Assembly: GCF_020405225.1 (NCBI RefSeq)
Contig: NZ_CP084472.1
Location: 496,001-560,000 of the forward strand
DNA from: Natrinema sp. DC36
Lineage (GTDB): Archaea > Halobacteriota > Halobacteria > Halobacteriales > Natrialbaceae
Reading direction: 5' to 3'
DNA: 64,000 nucleotides
Shown here: positions 35,545-44,221 of the stretch, one piece after another
How positions within the stretch are numbered: the first letter of the stretch is position 1
Layout of the letters: every line of letters begins with the position of its first letter
Program-made: the position numbers and the translations under genes
Notes under the pieces: model-generated
The model's database searches: none
What the model was told of the DNA's origin: nothing
What the model saw: the letters and a program-made list of their open reading frames with translations, nothing else

Positions 35545-35632
35545 CTCATACGGACTGCTGTCAGTCATTTCCAGAGCAACCGCGAACCGTCCTGCGGTTG
35601 CTCCGTAAAATCGTTACAGCAGACCGTATCAG
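35545..35632. repeat. Palindromic element between convergent genes (MITE-like or bidirectional terminator)
   Basis: The arms CTCATACGGACTGCTGT (35545-35561) and, inverted, CTGATACGGTCTGCTGT (35616-35632) differ at two positions. Inside is a perfect 10-bp stem GAGCAACCGC/GCGGTTGCTC (35574-35583 and 35594-35603). The element fills the whole gap between two convergent genes and provides the last bases of the minus-strand stop. Confidence 0.7.
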
Positions 35633-35955
35633 ACGACGAACGCGGCGACGATCAACAGTCCGAAGTACAACAGGACCAGGACGCCGAGCGCGTACAACCG
35701 AAAGCGTCGCGTCTCCGCGCGTTCCTCGCGGACGGCCCGCTCGACGGTCGCGCGTTCGCGCTCCGAGAGTCGGTCGGGGTGCTCGAGACCGCGGTGGAGC
35801 GACTCGTAGCGCGCTCGCCGAAACGGTCGGTCACAGTAGGGACAGCGGGCCGGCGGCTCGTCGTCACGGTCGGTGGTCGTGGACTCCCCGGTAGTGACGG
35901 TCGTCGTGGCGGGGCTGTCATCCGTAGGCGCGTAACCGCGCGGTTCGCCGGGCAC
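35629..35955 (-). CDS. C2H2-type zinc-finger protein with C-terminal membrane helix
   Basis: A 108-residue protein. ARCPYCDRPFRRARYESLHRGLEH (about 36-59) is a C2H2 finger. A basic/acidic coiled region follows, then a single C-terminal hydrophobic helix (LYALGVLVLLYFGLLIVAAFVV), so the finger would face the cytoplasm on a tail anchor. This combination recurs in haloarchaea (DUF7410, from memory) without known function. Palindromic elements lie on both sides (35545-35632 and 36023-36108). Confidence 0.78.
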   Translation of the reverse strand: MPGEPRGYAPTDDSPATTTVTTGESTTTDRDDEPPARCPYCDRPFRRARYESLHRGLEHPDRLSERERATVERAVREERAETRRFRLYALGVLVLLYFGLLIVAAFVV

Positions 35956-36022
35956 GGTAACCGCTACGACCGCGACCCGGATTGTTTTTTGGTCGGCTCG
36001 AGCGCGATGGGACCGCCCGCCG

Positions 36023-36108
36023 CTATAGTAGCCACTGAAACGATTTACACACTGATCGCAACGCAGTCGTGCGATCAGGTGTCCATTGACTTTCAGTGGC
36101 TACTATAG
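36023..36108. mobile_element. 86-bp MITE-like element with perfect 18-bp terminal inverted repeats
   Basis: The ends CTATAGTAGCCACTGAAA (36023-36040) and TTTCAGTGGCTACTATAG (36091-36108) are exact inverted copies. The interior also pairs (ACTGATCGCA against TGCGATCAGGT), so the whole element can form one hairpin. There is no coding capacity. No target-site duplication is evident in the flanks. It is probably a non-autonomous derivative of a haloarchaeal insertion sequence. Confidence 0.8.
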
Positions 36109-36189
36109 TTGACGGTGCGATGGCACTCCGTATGGGAAAAAGCGGGAGCCCTAAATACGCGGAGTCGAAGGGTGTAGACGAGAAAAGCC

Positions 36190-37617
36190 GTGGCAACAGA
36201 GTCGTTTCCCCGCCCGATCGGCACGCGACGCCGCTTCTCCGCACTGCTCACAGCGACCGCGCTGGGCGTCTACCTGCTGTTGATCGTCGGCGCGACGACG
36301 TCGCTGACGAACGCGGCCGCGTCGTGCTCGACGTGGCCGACCTGTCACGCACCCGTCGACCCGCTGAGCCAGACCGAGCTCGCCATCGCGTGGGCCCACC
36401 GACTCACGGCCGTCGTCGTCGGCCTGCTCGTCACCGCGACGGCCCTCGCCGCGATATTCGGAGACGCCTCGAGTAAGGTCCGAGCGGTGCTGGTCGTCGC
36501 CACCCTCCTCTACATCGTTCAGGTCGGCGTCGGGGCCGTCACCGCGACGATCGGCCCCGCTGCGATCCTCCCTGGACTCCACCTCGCGCTCGGCCTCGTG
36601 ATCTTCTCGGGGATCGTCCTCGCACTCGCGTGGGACCTCGAGATCGCGACCGGGAGCGACGACGATGCCATCGACTCACCGGAACCGCTTGCGGACCTCG
36701 AAGAGGACGTTCCGACCGCGTCCGAGCGCACGCTGCCCTCGAGTCGTTTCGCTCGCGCCCGACTCACCGCCTTCGCCTACTTCCAGATGATGAAACCGCG
36801 GCTGATGTGGCTGCTCTGCCTCGTCGCTGCCGCCGGCATGGCGCTGGCGGCCGGCCCCGGACTCGAGATCTATACCATCGTCGCGACGCTCGGCGGCGGC
36901 GTCCTCGCGATCGGTGCCTCGGGGACGTTCAACCACGTCCTCGAGCGCGACGTCGACCAGAAGATGTCCCGCACCGCGGATCGACCGCTGGCGGTCGACC
37001 TGATCCCGGTTCGAAACGCGCTCGCGTTCGGACTCGGGCTGACCGCGCTGTCGCTCGGAGCGTTTCTGACGATCAATCGGCTCGCGGCGGCGCTCGGACT
37101 TGCCGCGATCATGTTCTACAGCGTCGTCTACACACTGGTACTCAAACCGAACACGGTCCAGAACACCGTCATCGGCGGCGCTGCGGGCGCGCTTCCCGCG
37201 CTGATCGGCTGGGCGGCCGTGACGAACGAGATCGGCTGGCCCGGGCTCGCGCTCGCGGGCGTCATCTTCCTCTGGACGCCGGCGCACTTCTACAACCTCG
37301 CGCTGGCGTACAAGGACGACTACGCTCGCGGCGGCTTTCCCATGATGCCGGTCGTCCGGGGCGAGACCGTCACCCGCAAACACATCCTCTACTACATCGC
37401 CGCGACGTTCGTGAGCACGATCGCCCTGGCGTGGATCACCGAACTCGGCGCGCTGTACGCCGGCACGGTCGTCGTCTTCGGCGGGATTTTCCTCTGGGCC
37501 GCCGTTCGCCTCCACTTCGAACGGACCGAGGCCGCCGCGTTCCGGTCGTTCCACGCCTCGAACGCGTTCCTCGGTGCGGTGCTCGTCGCGATCCTCGTGG
37601 ACGCGCTCGCGTTCTGA
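36190..37617 (+). CDS. ctaB: CtaA-like / haem O synthase (CtaB) fusion protein
   Basis: A 475-residue membrane protein in two parts. Residues about 1-155 resemble half of haem A synthase: GATTSLTNAAASCSTWPTC with the Cys pair, then AWAHRLTAVVVG and GLHLALGLVIFSG with candidate haem-ligand His residues. Residues about 195-475 are protoheme IX farnesyltransferase with FNHVLERDVDQKMSRTADRPL (first Asp motif) and the YKDDYARGGFPMMP loop. It would farnesylate haem B, and perhaps interact with the next oxidation step, for cytochrome oxidase. GTG start. Confidence 0.87.
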   Translation: MATESFPRPIGTRRRFSALLTATALGVYLLLIVGATTSLTNAAASCSTWPTCHAPVDPLSQTELAIAWAHRLTAVVVGLLVTATALAAIFGDASSKVRAVLVVATLLYIVQVGVGAVTATIGPAAILPGLHLALGLVIFSGIVLALAWDLEIATGSDDDAIDSPEPLADLEEDVPTASERTLPSSRFARARLTAFAYFQMMKPRLMWLLCLVAAAGMALAAGPGLEIYTIVATLGGGVLAIGASGTFNHVLERDVDQKMSRTADRPLAVDLIPVRNALAFGLGLTALSLGAFLTINRLAAALGLAAIMFYSVVYTLVLKPNTVQNTVIGGAAGALPALIGWAAVTNEIGWPGLALAGVIFLWTPAHFYNLALAYKDDYARGGFPMMPVVRGETVTRKHILYYIAATFVSTIALAWITELGALYAGTVVVFGGIFLWAAVRLHFERTEAAAFRSFHASNAFLGAVLVAILVDALAF

Positions 37618-37846
37618 ATCGGCTGTCCCTCCCGTCGCGTGCAACGGCCTCCGTGATAACTGTTAAAAGCGGCCTGCTGAATACAGAGGACGAGTTCAGC
37701 ATGGCGGATTTGTTTGTTTCACCCCAGAGGCAATGAATCAGCCGTTCAGTAGATATGCGTCCTGATAGTTTGAAACAATTGCATAGCTACGAAATACCGT
37801 TAATTAATGGATAGGGATATGACCGATATTCGTACGTCGTGTCGTT

Positions 37847-39361
37847 ATGTGGAAACGACGATCTGTGCTGGCGACTGGTGCAGCGCTGTCGATCGGGACC
37901 GGACTCACTTCGGTGGGAGCCGCCGAGGCTGACATCGACGAACTTCCGGATGGAGGCGCGGACTTCACGCGCCCAGACGGGGTCGCCTGGCGGTACGACG
38001 GTCCCCGCGACACGCGTTCTGCGACCGTCGAGGGCGACCGGCTCTACACCGAGAGCGACGGCACCGTGTACGCGATCGATACGGCGGACGGCTCGCTAGT
38101 GTGGGAGACCGGTGACATCGGGGCCGACGGGCCGCCCGTGGTCGAAGGGGGGATTGTCTACGTCGCCGGCGAGCCGGTCCAGGCGATCGACGCCGAGACG
38201 GGGGAGGTCAATTGGGAAAGCGAATTCGAGAGCTTCGAGATGGCGGTCGGCCACGGGATGGTCTACACCTCCGAGGACGGGACAGTCCACGCTCTCGACG
38301 CCGAGGACGGCTCCATCGAGTGGGAACGCAACGAGCTGACGGTCGAGTGGGAGATCAGCGGCGAAACCGAAGAGTTCACCGTAGATAGCCTGGTGGCTGG
38401 GGACACTGACGACGACCTAGTGTACGTGTCCGGCGACGTCGAAACAGGGATGTTTACCGTTGCCGGACTCGATCCGACGACCGGCGAGCTGGAAATGACC
38501 ATGGGTAGAACGGAGCAAGTCGCTGGGCTTGCCGCAGAATCCGGATACATGGGTATCCAACCCACCTTTGATTACAGCTTTCTATACGACATATCGACCA
38601 AGGAACGCGTCGGTAGTGTGTATCCGTCAGTCGGATACACGTTCAGCGGCGACGGCTTCTTCGGTGCCAACCGTTACGGCGACGTCTCGGCATACGATCT
38701 CTCGGCTGGCGGCGAACTGGCGTGGGAGATGGAATACGCCCAAAGCCTCCCGCAGGTCGTCGGAGACACGGCTATCGTGCTCTACGGACCGAGTTCCGTC
38801 AAACACACTCCCGAGGAGAGCGAAGACGAAGATAGGGTGGTTGCTTACGACCTCGCGACCGGTGAGGAGCAGTGGCGCTACGTCTTCGACGAGCGCGAGT
38901 GGACGCATGGTAGCATGAGTGCGATCGCGGTCGATGACGACACAGTCTATCTCGAGCGTGACGGCGAGCTGCTGGCGCTTCGGTCCGAGACCGAAGCGCC
39001 CGACGATCCAGAGGATAGCGATCCTGGAGACGACGAGCAGGACGAATCCGACGAGCAAGACGAGGACCAGCAGGGCGGCAAGGACGACAGCGATCCTGGA
39101 GACGGCGACAGCGGCAACGGCGGATCCGGTAGCGATAACGGCGGATCCAGTGGCGATGACGATGACGGCGATGTCGGGAACGGAAACGACGGAAATGGGG
39201 ACGCTGGAAACGAGACGAACGCCGAGAACAACAGTGACGCCGACAACGTGCCCGGCTTCACGGCCGGTGGCGGACTTCTCGGCGGGGCGCTCGGCCTCGA
39301 GTGGCTTCGCCGAAAGGCCGGCGTCGACGAATCGACCAGCGTGAACGACCCGTCTGAGTAA
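37847..39361 (+). CDS. PQQ-type beta-propeller surface protein with PGF-type C-terminus
   Basis: A 504-residue exported protein. The N-terminus KRRSVLATGAALSIGTGLTSVGA is a twin-arginine-like signal. Residues about 45-370 hold beta-propeller repeats with the PQQ-like pattern VYAIDTADGSLVWE, VQAIDAETGEVNWE and VHALDAEDGSIEWE. A long Asp/Ser/Gly/Asn linker (about 385-470) leads to VPGFTAGGGLLGGALGLEWLRRK, a PGF-CTERM-like signal for archaeosortase anchoring. The repeats probably bind no cofactor and mediate contacts. The stretch 38500-38640 has lower G+C than the neighbours. Confidence 0.85.
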   Translation: MWKRRSVLATGAALSIGTGLTSVGAAEADIDELPDGGADFTRPDGVAWRYDGPRDTRSATVEGDRLYTESDGTVYAIDTADGSLVWETGDIGADGPPVVEGGIVYVAGEPVQAIDAETGEVNWESEFESFEMAVGHGMVYTSEDGTVHALDAEDGSIEWERNELTVEWEISGETEEFTVDSLVAGDTDDDLVYVSGDVETGMFTVAGLDPTTGELEMTMGRTEQVAGLAAESGYMGIQPTFDYSFLYDISTKERVGSVYPSVGYTFSGDGFFGANRYGDVSAYDLSAGGELAWEMEYAQSLPQVVGDTAIVLYGPSSVKHTPEESEDEDRVVAYDLATGEEQWRYVFDEREWTHGSMSAIAVDDDTVYLERDGELLALRSETEAPDDPEDSDPGDDEQDESDEQDEDQQGGKDDSDPGDGDSGNGGSGSDNGGSSGDDDDGDVGNGNDGNGDAGNETNAENNSDADNVPGFTAGGGLLGGALGLEWLRRKAGVDESTSVNDPSE

Positions 39362-39577
39362 GGGGATCCCGGGTCGAGCAAATTCGGACGAGATCACCGA
39401 ACAACGTATCAGAATCCACTATTTCACTGGAAAGGTCGCACACTACTTGCTCTGTACTGAGCGATCACCACCTTCGCAAATCGAGCTGAATCTCGTGCAG
39501 TATTCGCGGCTTCTATTCAGCACGGCGCTCCGGACAGCACTCCTTTTCCAAACAACTGTGCCACCGTCTTCGGTCGC

Positions 39578-41197
39578 TTACCACAGCAAGTGCGGCCAGA
39601 CGAACGTAAAGAGGAACCAGATGAGCCCCGTCAGGATGGCGGTCATAATTGCGTTCAGAACGAGCCCCGTCCGGAGCATGTGGCGCTGCTTGACGTAGCC
39701 GCTGCCGAACACGATGGCGTTCGGCGGCGTCGCGACCGGGAGCGCGAAGGCGAAGCTCGCGGCGATCGCACCGGCGACCGAGAGGAAGAGCGCGGTCGAG
39801 AAGTCGGTCAGCCCGAGCGTCGCCGAGAAGACGCTCCCCAGGCTGATCAGGATGGGAACGATGATACTGGTCGTCGCGGAGTTCGACGTCATCTCGGTCA
39901 GGAAGATGACCACCAGGACGACCGCACCGATGACGAGTACGATCGGGGCACCGACGAGGCCGCCGAACACCGTATCCGCGATCCACTCCGTCGCGCCCGT
40001 GTCCGCGAGGGCGTTCGCGAGCGAGATACCGCCGCCGAACAGCAACAGCGTTCCCCAGTCGATGTCGACCAGTTCGTCCCACTCCATCGTATCGGCCAGC
40101 ACGAGCGCGGGAATCGCGGCGACGCCGACCATCACGTAGTAGAGCAGCCCCTGATGGCCCTCGACGCCGAAGACCGTCATCCCGTCCCCGCCGAACAGCG
40201 TCGTCAGCCAGACGCTCGAGAGGTACGGCTCGAAGAACTCGCCGAGCCCGCCGAGCATCCAGAGGCCGGCCGTCACGGCGAAGATCGCCGCCACTCGTTT
40301 CCCACGGGGATCGAGTTCGCCCATGGCCTCGAGTTGGTCGCGGGCGGTGGCTCGAGCCCCCTCGACTTCCGGAATCTTTGGCGGATACAGCACGTATGTC
40401 AGGACGAACCAGACGATCGGGAGCGTCACGACGACGATCGGGAAGCCGATGAGGAACCAGTCGGTGAACCCGATTTCGTAGTCCAAAATCGCGTTGAGTT
40501 GGCCGACGAGGATCGCGTTCGGTGGCGTACCGATAATCGTCCCGACGCCGCCGACGCTCGCGGCGTAGGCGGTCCCGAGGAGCATCCCGATCTGGAGGTT
40601 CGTAAACTCGGCCGTCCGTTCGACGGCCCCGCCGTCGGCGGCCGTTTCGGCCGCCTCGGGATCTCGAGCCGATTCCCCTGCGGACGCGAGGTCGTCCCGG
40701 TCGAGCACCTGCGTGAGGACGCCGATCGCGATGGGCGTCATCATCGCGGCCGTCGCGGTGTTCGAGACCCACATCGACAACACGGCGGTCACGACCATGA
40801 TCGCGAGGATCAACCGGCGCGGTGAGCTTCCCATCCTGGCGATGGCGTACAGCGCGATTCGTCGGTCGATGTCGTACTTTTGAATCCCGTTCGCCAGCAT
40901 GAACCCGGCCAGAAATAGGAAGATGATGTGGTCGGCGAACCCGACGAGAGCGGCGTCCATGGTGTCGTAGACGCCGGTCCCGGTCAACAACACCGGAATC
41001 GTCAGTGCGGTGACCGCAAGCGGGAGCGCGCCGCTCACCCAGAGAAAGCCGGCGAAGAACATCGTCGCGATGGCGTACTGCCCCGTCATCGAGAGCCCCG
41101 ATGGGGAGGGTGCGGCCGCGATCGCCACCAACCCGATCCCCGCCAGGAGAAACTGTATTATTCGGCCATTTGAGCCACCCAACAGTCTATGTATCAT
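39578..41197 (-). CDS. SLC13/DASS-family sodium-coupled anion transporter
   Basis: A 539-residue integral membrane protein with about 11-12 helices. Two inverted halves each carry the Ser-Asn-Thr-type motif: WVSNTATAAMMTPIA and MTSNSATTSIIVPIL. GTPPNAILVG and ATPPNAIVFGSG are the paired re-entrant hairpin tips. The family imports di- or tricarboxylates, sulfate or phosphate with Na+. Given the organic-acid enzymes in the window, a dicarboxylate substrate is likely but inferred. A charged loop (about 170-195) separates the halves. Confidence 0.9.
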   Translation of the reverse strand: MIHRLLGGSNGRIIQFLLAGIGLVAIAAAPSPSGLSMTGQYAIATMFFAGFLWVSGALPLAVTALTIPVLLTGTGVYDTMDAALVGFADHIIFLFLAGFMLANGIQKYDIDRRIALYAIARMGSSPRRLILAIMVVTAVLSMWVSNTATAAMMTPIAIGVLTQVLDRDDLASAGESARDPEAAETAADGGAVERTAEFTNLQIGMLLGTAYAASVGGVGTIIGTPPNAILVGQLNAILDYEIGFTDWFLIGFPIVVVTLPIVWFVLTYVLYPPKIPEVEGARATARDQLEAMGELDPRGKRVAAIFAVTAGLWMLGGLGEFFEPYLSSVWLTTLFGGDGMTVFGVEGHQGLLYYVMVGVAAIPALVLADTMEWDELVDIDWGTLLLFGGGISLANALADTGATEWIADTVFGGLVGAPIVLVIGAVVLVVIFLTEMTSNSATTSIIVPILISLGSVFSATLGLTDFSTALFLSVAGAIAASFAFALPVATPPNAIVFGSGYVKQRHMLRTGLVLNAIMTAILTGLIWFLFTFVWPHLLW

Positions 41198-41266
41198 TGA
41201 TACAGTCGAGAATTATCACTAGTATTGTTAAGCTCTTTCATTCGCAAGCGCGCCGTACCGTAACAG

Positions 41267-41512
41267 CTAGAAGTGGTCGACGATCGCTCGCACCTGGTCG
41301 TCAGTGAGTTCGGAGCCGTAGAGTTCCAGGAGCGTTCGTCGGCGGGAGCGAGACAGGGACCGACTCCCGCTCTCGAGCATCGAGAGATGGGCCTGCACGA
41401 GTTCGTCGATTTCCCGTTCGACCGCCCGCTGGTCGTATCCGGCCGCGACCCGGAGGAGTCGCCACGCGAGCGGAGAGACCGCGTCCGGATCCGGACCGTC
41501 GGAAACGTCCAT
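41267..41512 (-). CDS. Small helical haloarchaeal protein
   Basis: An 81-residue, all-helical, charged protein ending RTLLELYGSELTDDQVRAIVDHF. No metal motif, signal or membrane helix is seen. Basic SRSRRRT residues in the middle suggest possible nucleic-acid contact. No family is recognised. Confidence 0.6.
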   Translation of the reverse strand: MDVSDGPDPDAVSPLAWRLLRVAAGYDQRAVEREIDELVQAHLSMLESGSRSLSRSRRRTLLELYGSELTDDQVRAIVDHF

Positions 41513-41703
41513 GATAGTCAGGTACGAGTGAAATAAGAGGCGTCGTTGAAATGTGCTTCGTCAGGCACCGCCGATACTCGCCGCACTCGTCGCCCCGAAC
41601 GGATCGAACCATTTCGAGCCGTCGACGCCGCCACCGCTCGCCGTGCGTCTCCAGCTGGGACGGCGGTGGACGGGCCGTCGCGACCGCTCGCGTCCGAGCC
41701 AGC

Positions 41704-42771
41704 TTAGAGGGTGTAGTCGTACTCCCCGTCTTCGGTCGCCAGAAACGCCTCGAGCAGGTCGATCGTCGCCGCGACGTCGTCGACGTGGGCGGTCTCGGTC
41801 ACGGTGTGGAGGTATCGCGTCGGAATCGAGATCGCACCGACGGGTTTCGCGCCGGACGCCTGCTGGAAGCCCGCCGTGTCGGTGCCGCCCGCGGGGAGGA
41901 TCTCGAGTTGGTAGTCGATTCCCGCCTCGTCGGCGATCGACTGCAGGCGACCGTGGAGCTTCGGGTTGGTAATCACGCTCGAGTCCTTGAGCTTGATCGC
42001 GGTGCCGTCGCCGAGTTCGGTGACGCGCTCGCCGGCGTCGAAGCCGGGGATGTCGTTGGCGACGGTAACGTCCATCGCGAGCGCGAGATCGGGGTCGATA
42101 TCGACGCCGAGGGTGCGTGCGCCCCGCAGGCCGACTTCCTCCTGGACGGTCGCACAGAAGTGGACCGTCACCGCGGGGTCGGTCAATCGGCGGGCGGCCT
42201 CGAGCATGGCGAACAGGCAGACCCGATCGTCCAGCGCCTTGCCGGTAATCGTCTCGCCGACGCGCTCGGTGGTCTGGGCCATCGTGACGAGGTCGCCGGG
42301 AGAGACGCGTTCCTCGAGGTCCTCGTAGGGGAGGCCGGGATCGACGACGACGTCCTCGACCTCGGGGGTCTTCTCCGCCTCTTTCTCGTCGAGCGTGTGC
42401 GGCGGCGGCGAACCGATGACCGCGGGGATATCCTCCTCCTCGGCGTGGATCGTCACCCGCTGGGCTTTGAGCACGCGCGCGTCCCAGCCGCCGAGCGCGT
42501 CGAGTTCGACGAAGCCGTACTCGTCCTCGCTCCCGCGGACGTGGCGCACCATGAATCCCACTTCGTCCATGTGGGCCGCGACGGCCACCGAATAGTCGCT
42601 CTCGCCCTCGAGCGTTCCGACGACGTTGCCCATCGCGTCGGTGCGGATGCGGTCGACGGATTCCTCGAGTTCTCGGACGACGAGGTCGCGAACGCGATCC
42701 TCGTAGCCGGGGACGCCGCTCGTCTCGGTGAGTTCCGTCAGGAGATCCAGATCGAACGGAACGGTTGTCAT
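41704..42771 (-). CDS. M42-family aminopeptidase (TET-like)
   Basis: A 355-residue metallopeptidase. Zinc/cobalt ligands can be placed at VAAHMDEVGFMV (His), GKALDDRVCLFAML (bridging Asp), TVQEEVGLRGA (catalytic Glu plus ligand Glu), ALAMDVTVAND (Asp) and HTVTETAHVDD (His). It follows the M42 pattern of large self-compartmentalising aminopeptidases that degrade peptides from the proteasome. It is monocistronic. Confidence 0.92.
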   Translation of the reverse strand: MTTVPFDLDLLTELTETSGVPGYEDRVRDLVVRELEESVDRIRTDAMGNVVGTLEGESDYSVAVAAHMDEVGFMVRHVRGSEDEYGFVELDALGGWDARVLKAQRVTIHAEEEDIPAVIGSPPPHTLDEKEAEKTPEVEDVVVDPGLPYEDLEERVSPGDLVTMAQTTERVGETITGKALDDRVCLFAMLEAARRLTDPAVTVHFCATVQEEVGLRGARTLGVDIDPDLALAMDVTVANDIPGFDAGERVTELGDGTAIKLKDSSVITNPKLHGRLQSIADEAGIDYQLEILPAGGTDTAGFQQASGAKPVGAISIPTRYLHTVTETAHVDDVAATIDLLEAFLATEDGEYDYTL

Positions 42772-42992
42772 ACCCGTCCGTGAGGCGCGATATCATATAA
42801 GCTCGCGGAAACGGCGACCGCACTGCGACGGACCGGTATCCGAGAGCGGTCATTGGGCCGTCGGCCGGTCGGACGCGATCGTCAGTCCAAGCTATCAACG
42901 GACGGAATAATCGCTGATCGCGACGTGTCATCTGTCGTGAGATCGGATCCGCAACCGCGGAGTATTAACGGATCCGACCGCTAGCTGTGTCT

Positions 42993-44159
42993 ATGAGTGA
43001 CGTACGTGTAGCAGGAACAGGGCTGACGCCGTTCGGAAACAGCCCCGAACGGACCGGCCGCGACCTCTTCGCCGAAGCGAGCATCACGGCCTTCGAAGCG
43101 AGCGGCGTCCCTCGAGACGACGTCGAGGCCGTCCTCTACGGCAACTTCATGGGTGAACTCTCCGAACATCAGGGCCATCAGGGACCACTGATGGCCGAAG
43201 CAGCGGGCGTACGGGCCCCCGCGACCCGCTACGAATCCGCGTGTGCCTCGAGCGGCACCGCGGTCCGCGAGGCCGTCAAACGGATCCGTAACGGGGAGAA
43301 CGACGTGTTGCTCGTCGGCGGCGCGGAACGGATGACCAACCTCGGTACCGCGGGCGCGACCGAAGCGCTCGCGATCGCCGCGGACGACCTCTGGGAGGTG
43401 CGGGCCGGCGTGACTTTCCCCGGCGCGTACGCGCTGATGGCCCAGGCCTACTTCGACGAATTCGGCGGCGAGCACGAGGATCTCGCCCATATCGCGGTCA
43501 AGAACCACGCGAACGCCCTGAACAACGACAAAGCTCAGTACCAGCGCGCGATCGAGGTCTCGGACGTCCTCGAGGCCCCGCCGGTCTCCGAACCGCTCGG
43601 ACTGTACGACGCCTGTCCGATCTCCGACGGCGCGGCCGCGCTCGTGTTGACGAGCGAATCCTACGCCGAAGAACACGACCTCGAGGCGCCCGTTGCGATC
43701 ACGGGCACCGGACAGGGCGGCGACCGGATGGCGCTGCACGACCGCGAGCATCTCGCCCGCTCGCCCGCCGCACGCGCGGCCGGCGAGGAGGCCTACGCCG
43801 ACGCCGGCGTCGACGCGGGCGACGTGGACCTCGCGGAAGTCCACGATTGCTTTACGATCGCCGAAGTGCTCGCGCTCGAGGCCCTGGATCTCGAGCCGAT
43901 CGGCGAGGGGATCTCGGCGGCCCGCGACGGGCGGACGACCGCGGACGGCGAGACGCCGATCAACCTCTCGGGCGGGCTCAAGGCCAAGGGTCATCCCGTC
44001 GGCGCGACCGGCGCGTCCCAGATCGCCGAAGTCACCGACCTGCTGGCCGGCGAGCATCCCAACAGCGAACACGTCGATGGCGCGACGACTGGCGTCGCCC
44101 ACAACGCGGGTGGCACGGTCGCCAGTGCGACCGTTCACGTGCTGGAGGTGGTCGCATGA
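42993..44159 (+). CDS. Thiolase-family acetyl-CoA C-acyltransferase
   Basis: A 388-residue thiolase. The nucleophile Cys is in YESACASSGTAV (near residue 88), with the second-site residues in INLSGGLKAKGHPVGATG (His) and TGVAHNAGGTVAS, where the usual C-terminal Cys-Gly-G is Asn-Ala-Gly, as in archaeal/SCP2-type thiolases. Such enzymes work with a DUF35 OB-fold partner, encoded next door, often in acetoacetyl-CoA formation for isoprenoids or in fatty-acid breakdown. I chose the ATG at 42993 over a GTG two codons upstream. Confidence 0.9.
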   Translation: MSDVRVAGTGLTPFGNSPERTGRDLFAEASITAFEASGVPRDDVEAVLYGNFMGELSEHQGHQGPLMAEAAGVRAPATRYESACASSGTAVREAVKRIRNGENDVLLVGGAERMTNLGTAGATEALAIAADDLWEVRAGVTFPGAYALMAQAYFDEFGGEHEDLAHIAVKNHANALNNDKAQYQRAIEVSDVLEAPPVSEPLGLYDACPISDGAAALVLTSESYAEEHDLEAPVAITGTGQGGDRMALHDREHLARSPAARAAGEEAYADAGVDAGDVDLAEVHDCFTIAEVLALEALDLEPIGEGISAARDGRTTADGETPINLSGGLKAKGHPVGATGASQIAEVTDLLAGEHPNSEHVDGATTGVAHNAGGTVASATVHVLEVVA

Positions 44160-44221
44160 GCGAACGAAGTGAGCGAATGCGGGTACGCCAGAGCTTCGCT
44201 CTGGAGGTGACGGAGCGATGA
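44156..44221 (+). CDS. Inserted 21-codon micro-ORF between thiolase and OB-fold genes
   Basis: ATG at 44156 overlaps the thiolase stop (ATGA), and the frame ends in a TGA that overlaps the OB-fold start (ATGA, 44218). The peptide starts MSERSERMRV and is basic. GGAGGTG ribosome-binding sites precede both starts (44144-44150 and 44203-44209). The 62-nt segment is bounded by direct repeats ATGAGCGA (44156-44163, 44218-44225) and contains the hairpin CCAGAG-CTTCG-CTCTGG (44188-44204). It looks like an inserted or duplicated start region; whether the peptide is made is unknown. Confidence 0.5.
   Translation: MSERSERMRVRQSFALEVTER
44203..44210 (+). promoter_or_regulatory. Perfect Shine-Dalgarno site of the OB-fold gene
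   Basis: GGAGGTGA, fully complementary to the 16S rRNA 3' end, lies 7 nt before the ATG at 44218. Its first two bases lie in the stem of the hairpin at 44188-44204, so pairing could partly mask it. Confidence 0.65.

Noticed and set aside
37701-37736. 11-codon ORF (MADLFVSPQRQ) upstream of the propeller gene
   Set aside because: Too short, without ribosome-binding site or conserved context; retained only as part of the possible element end nearby.
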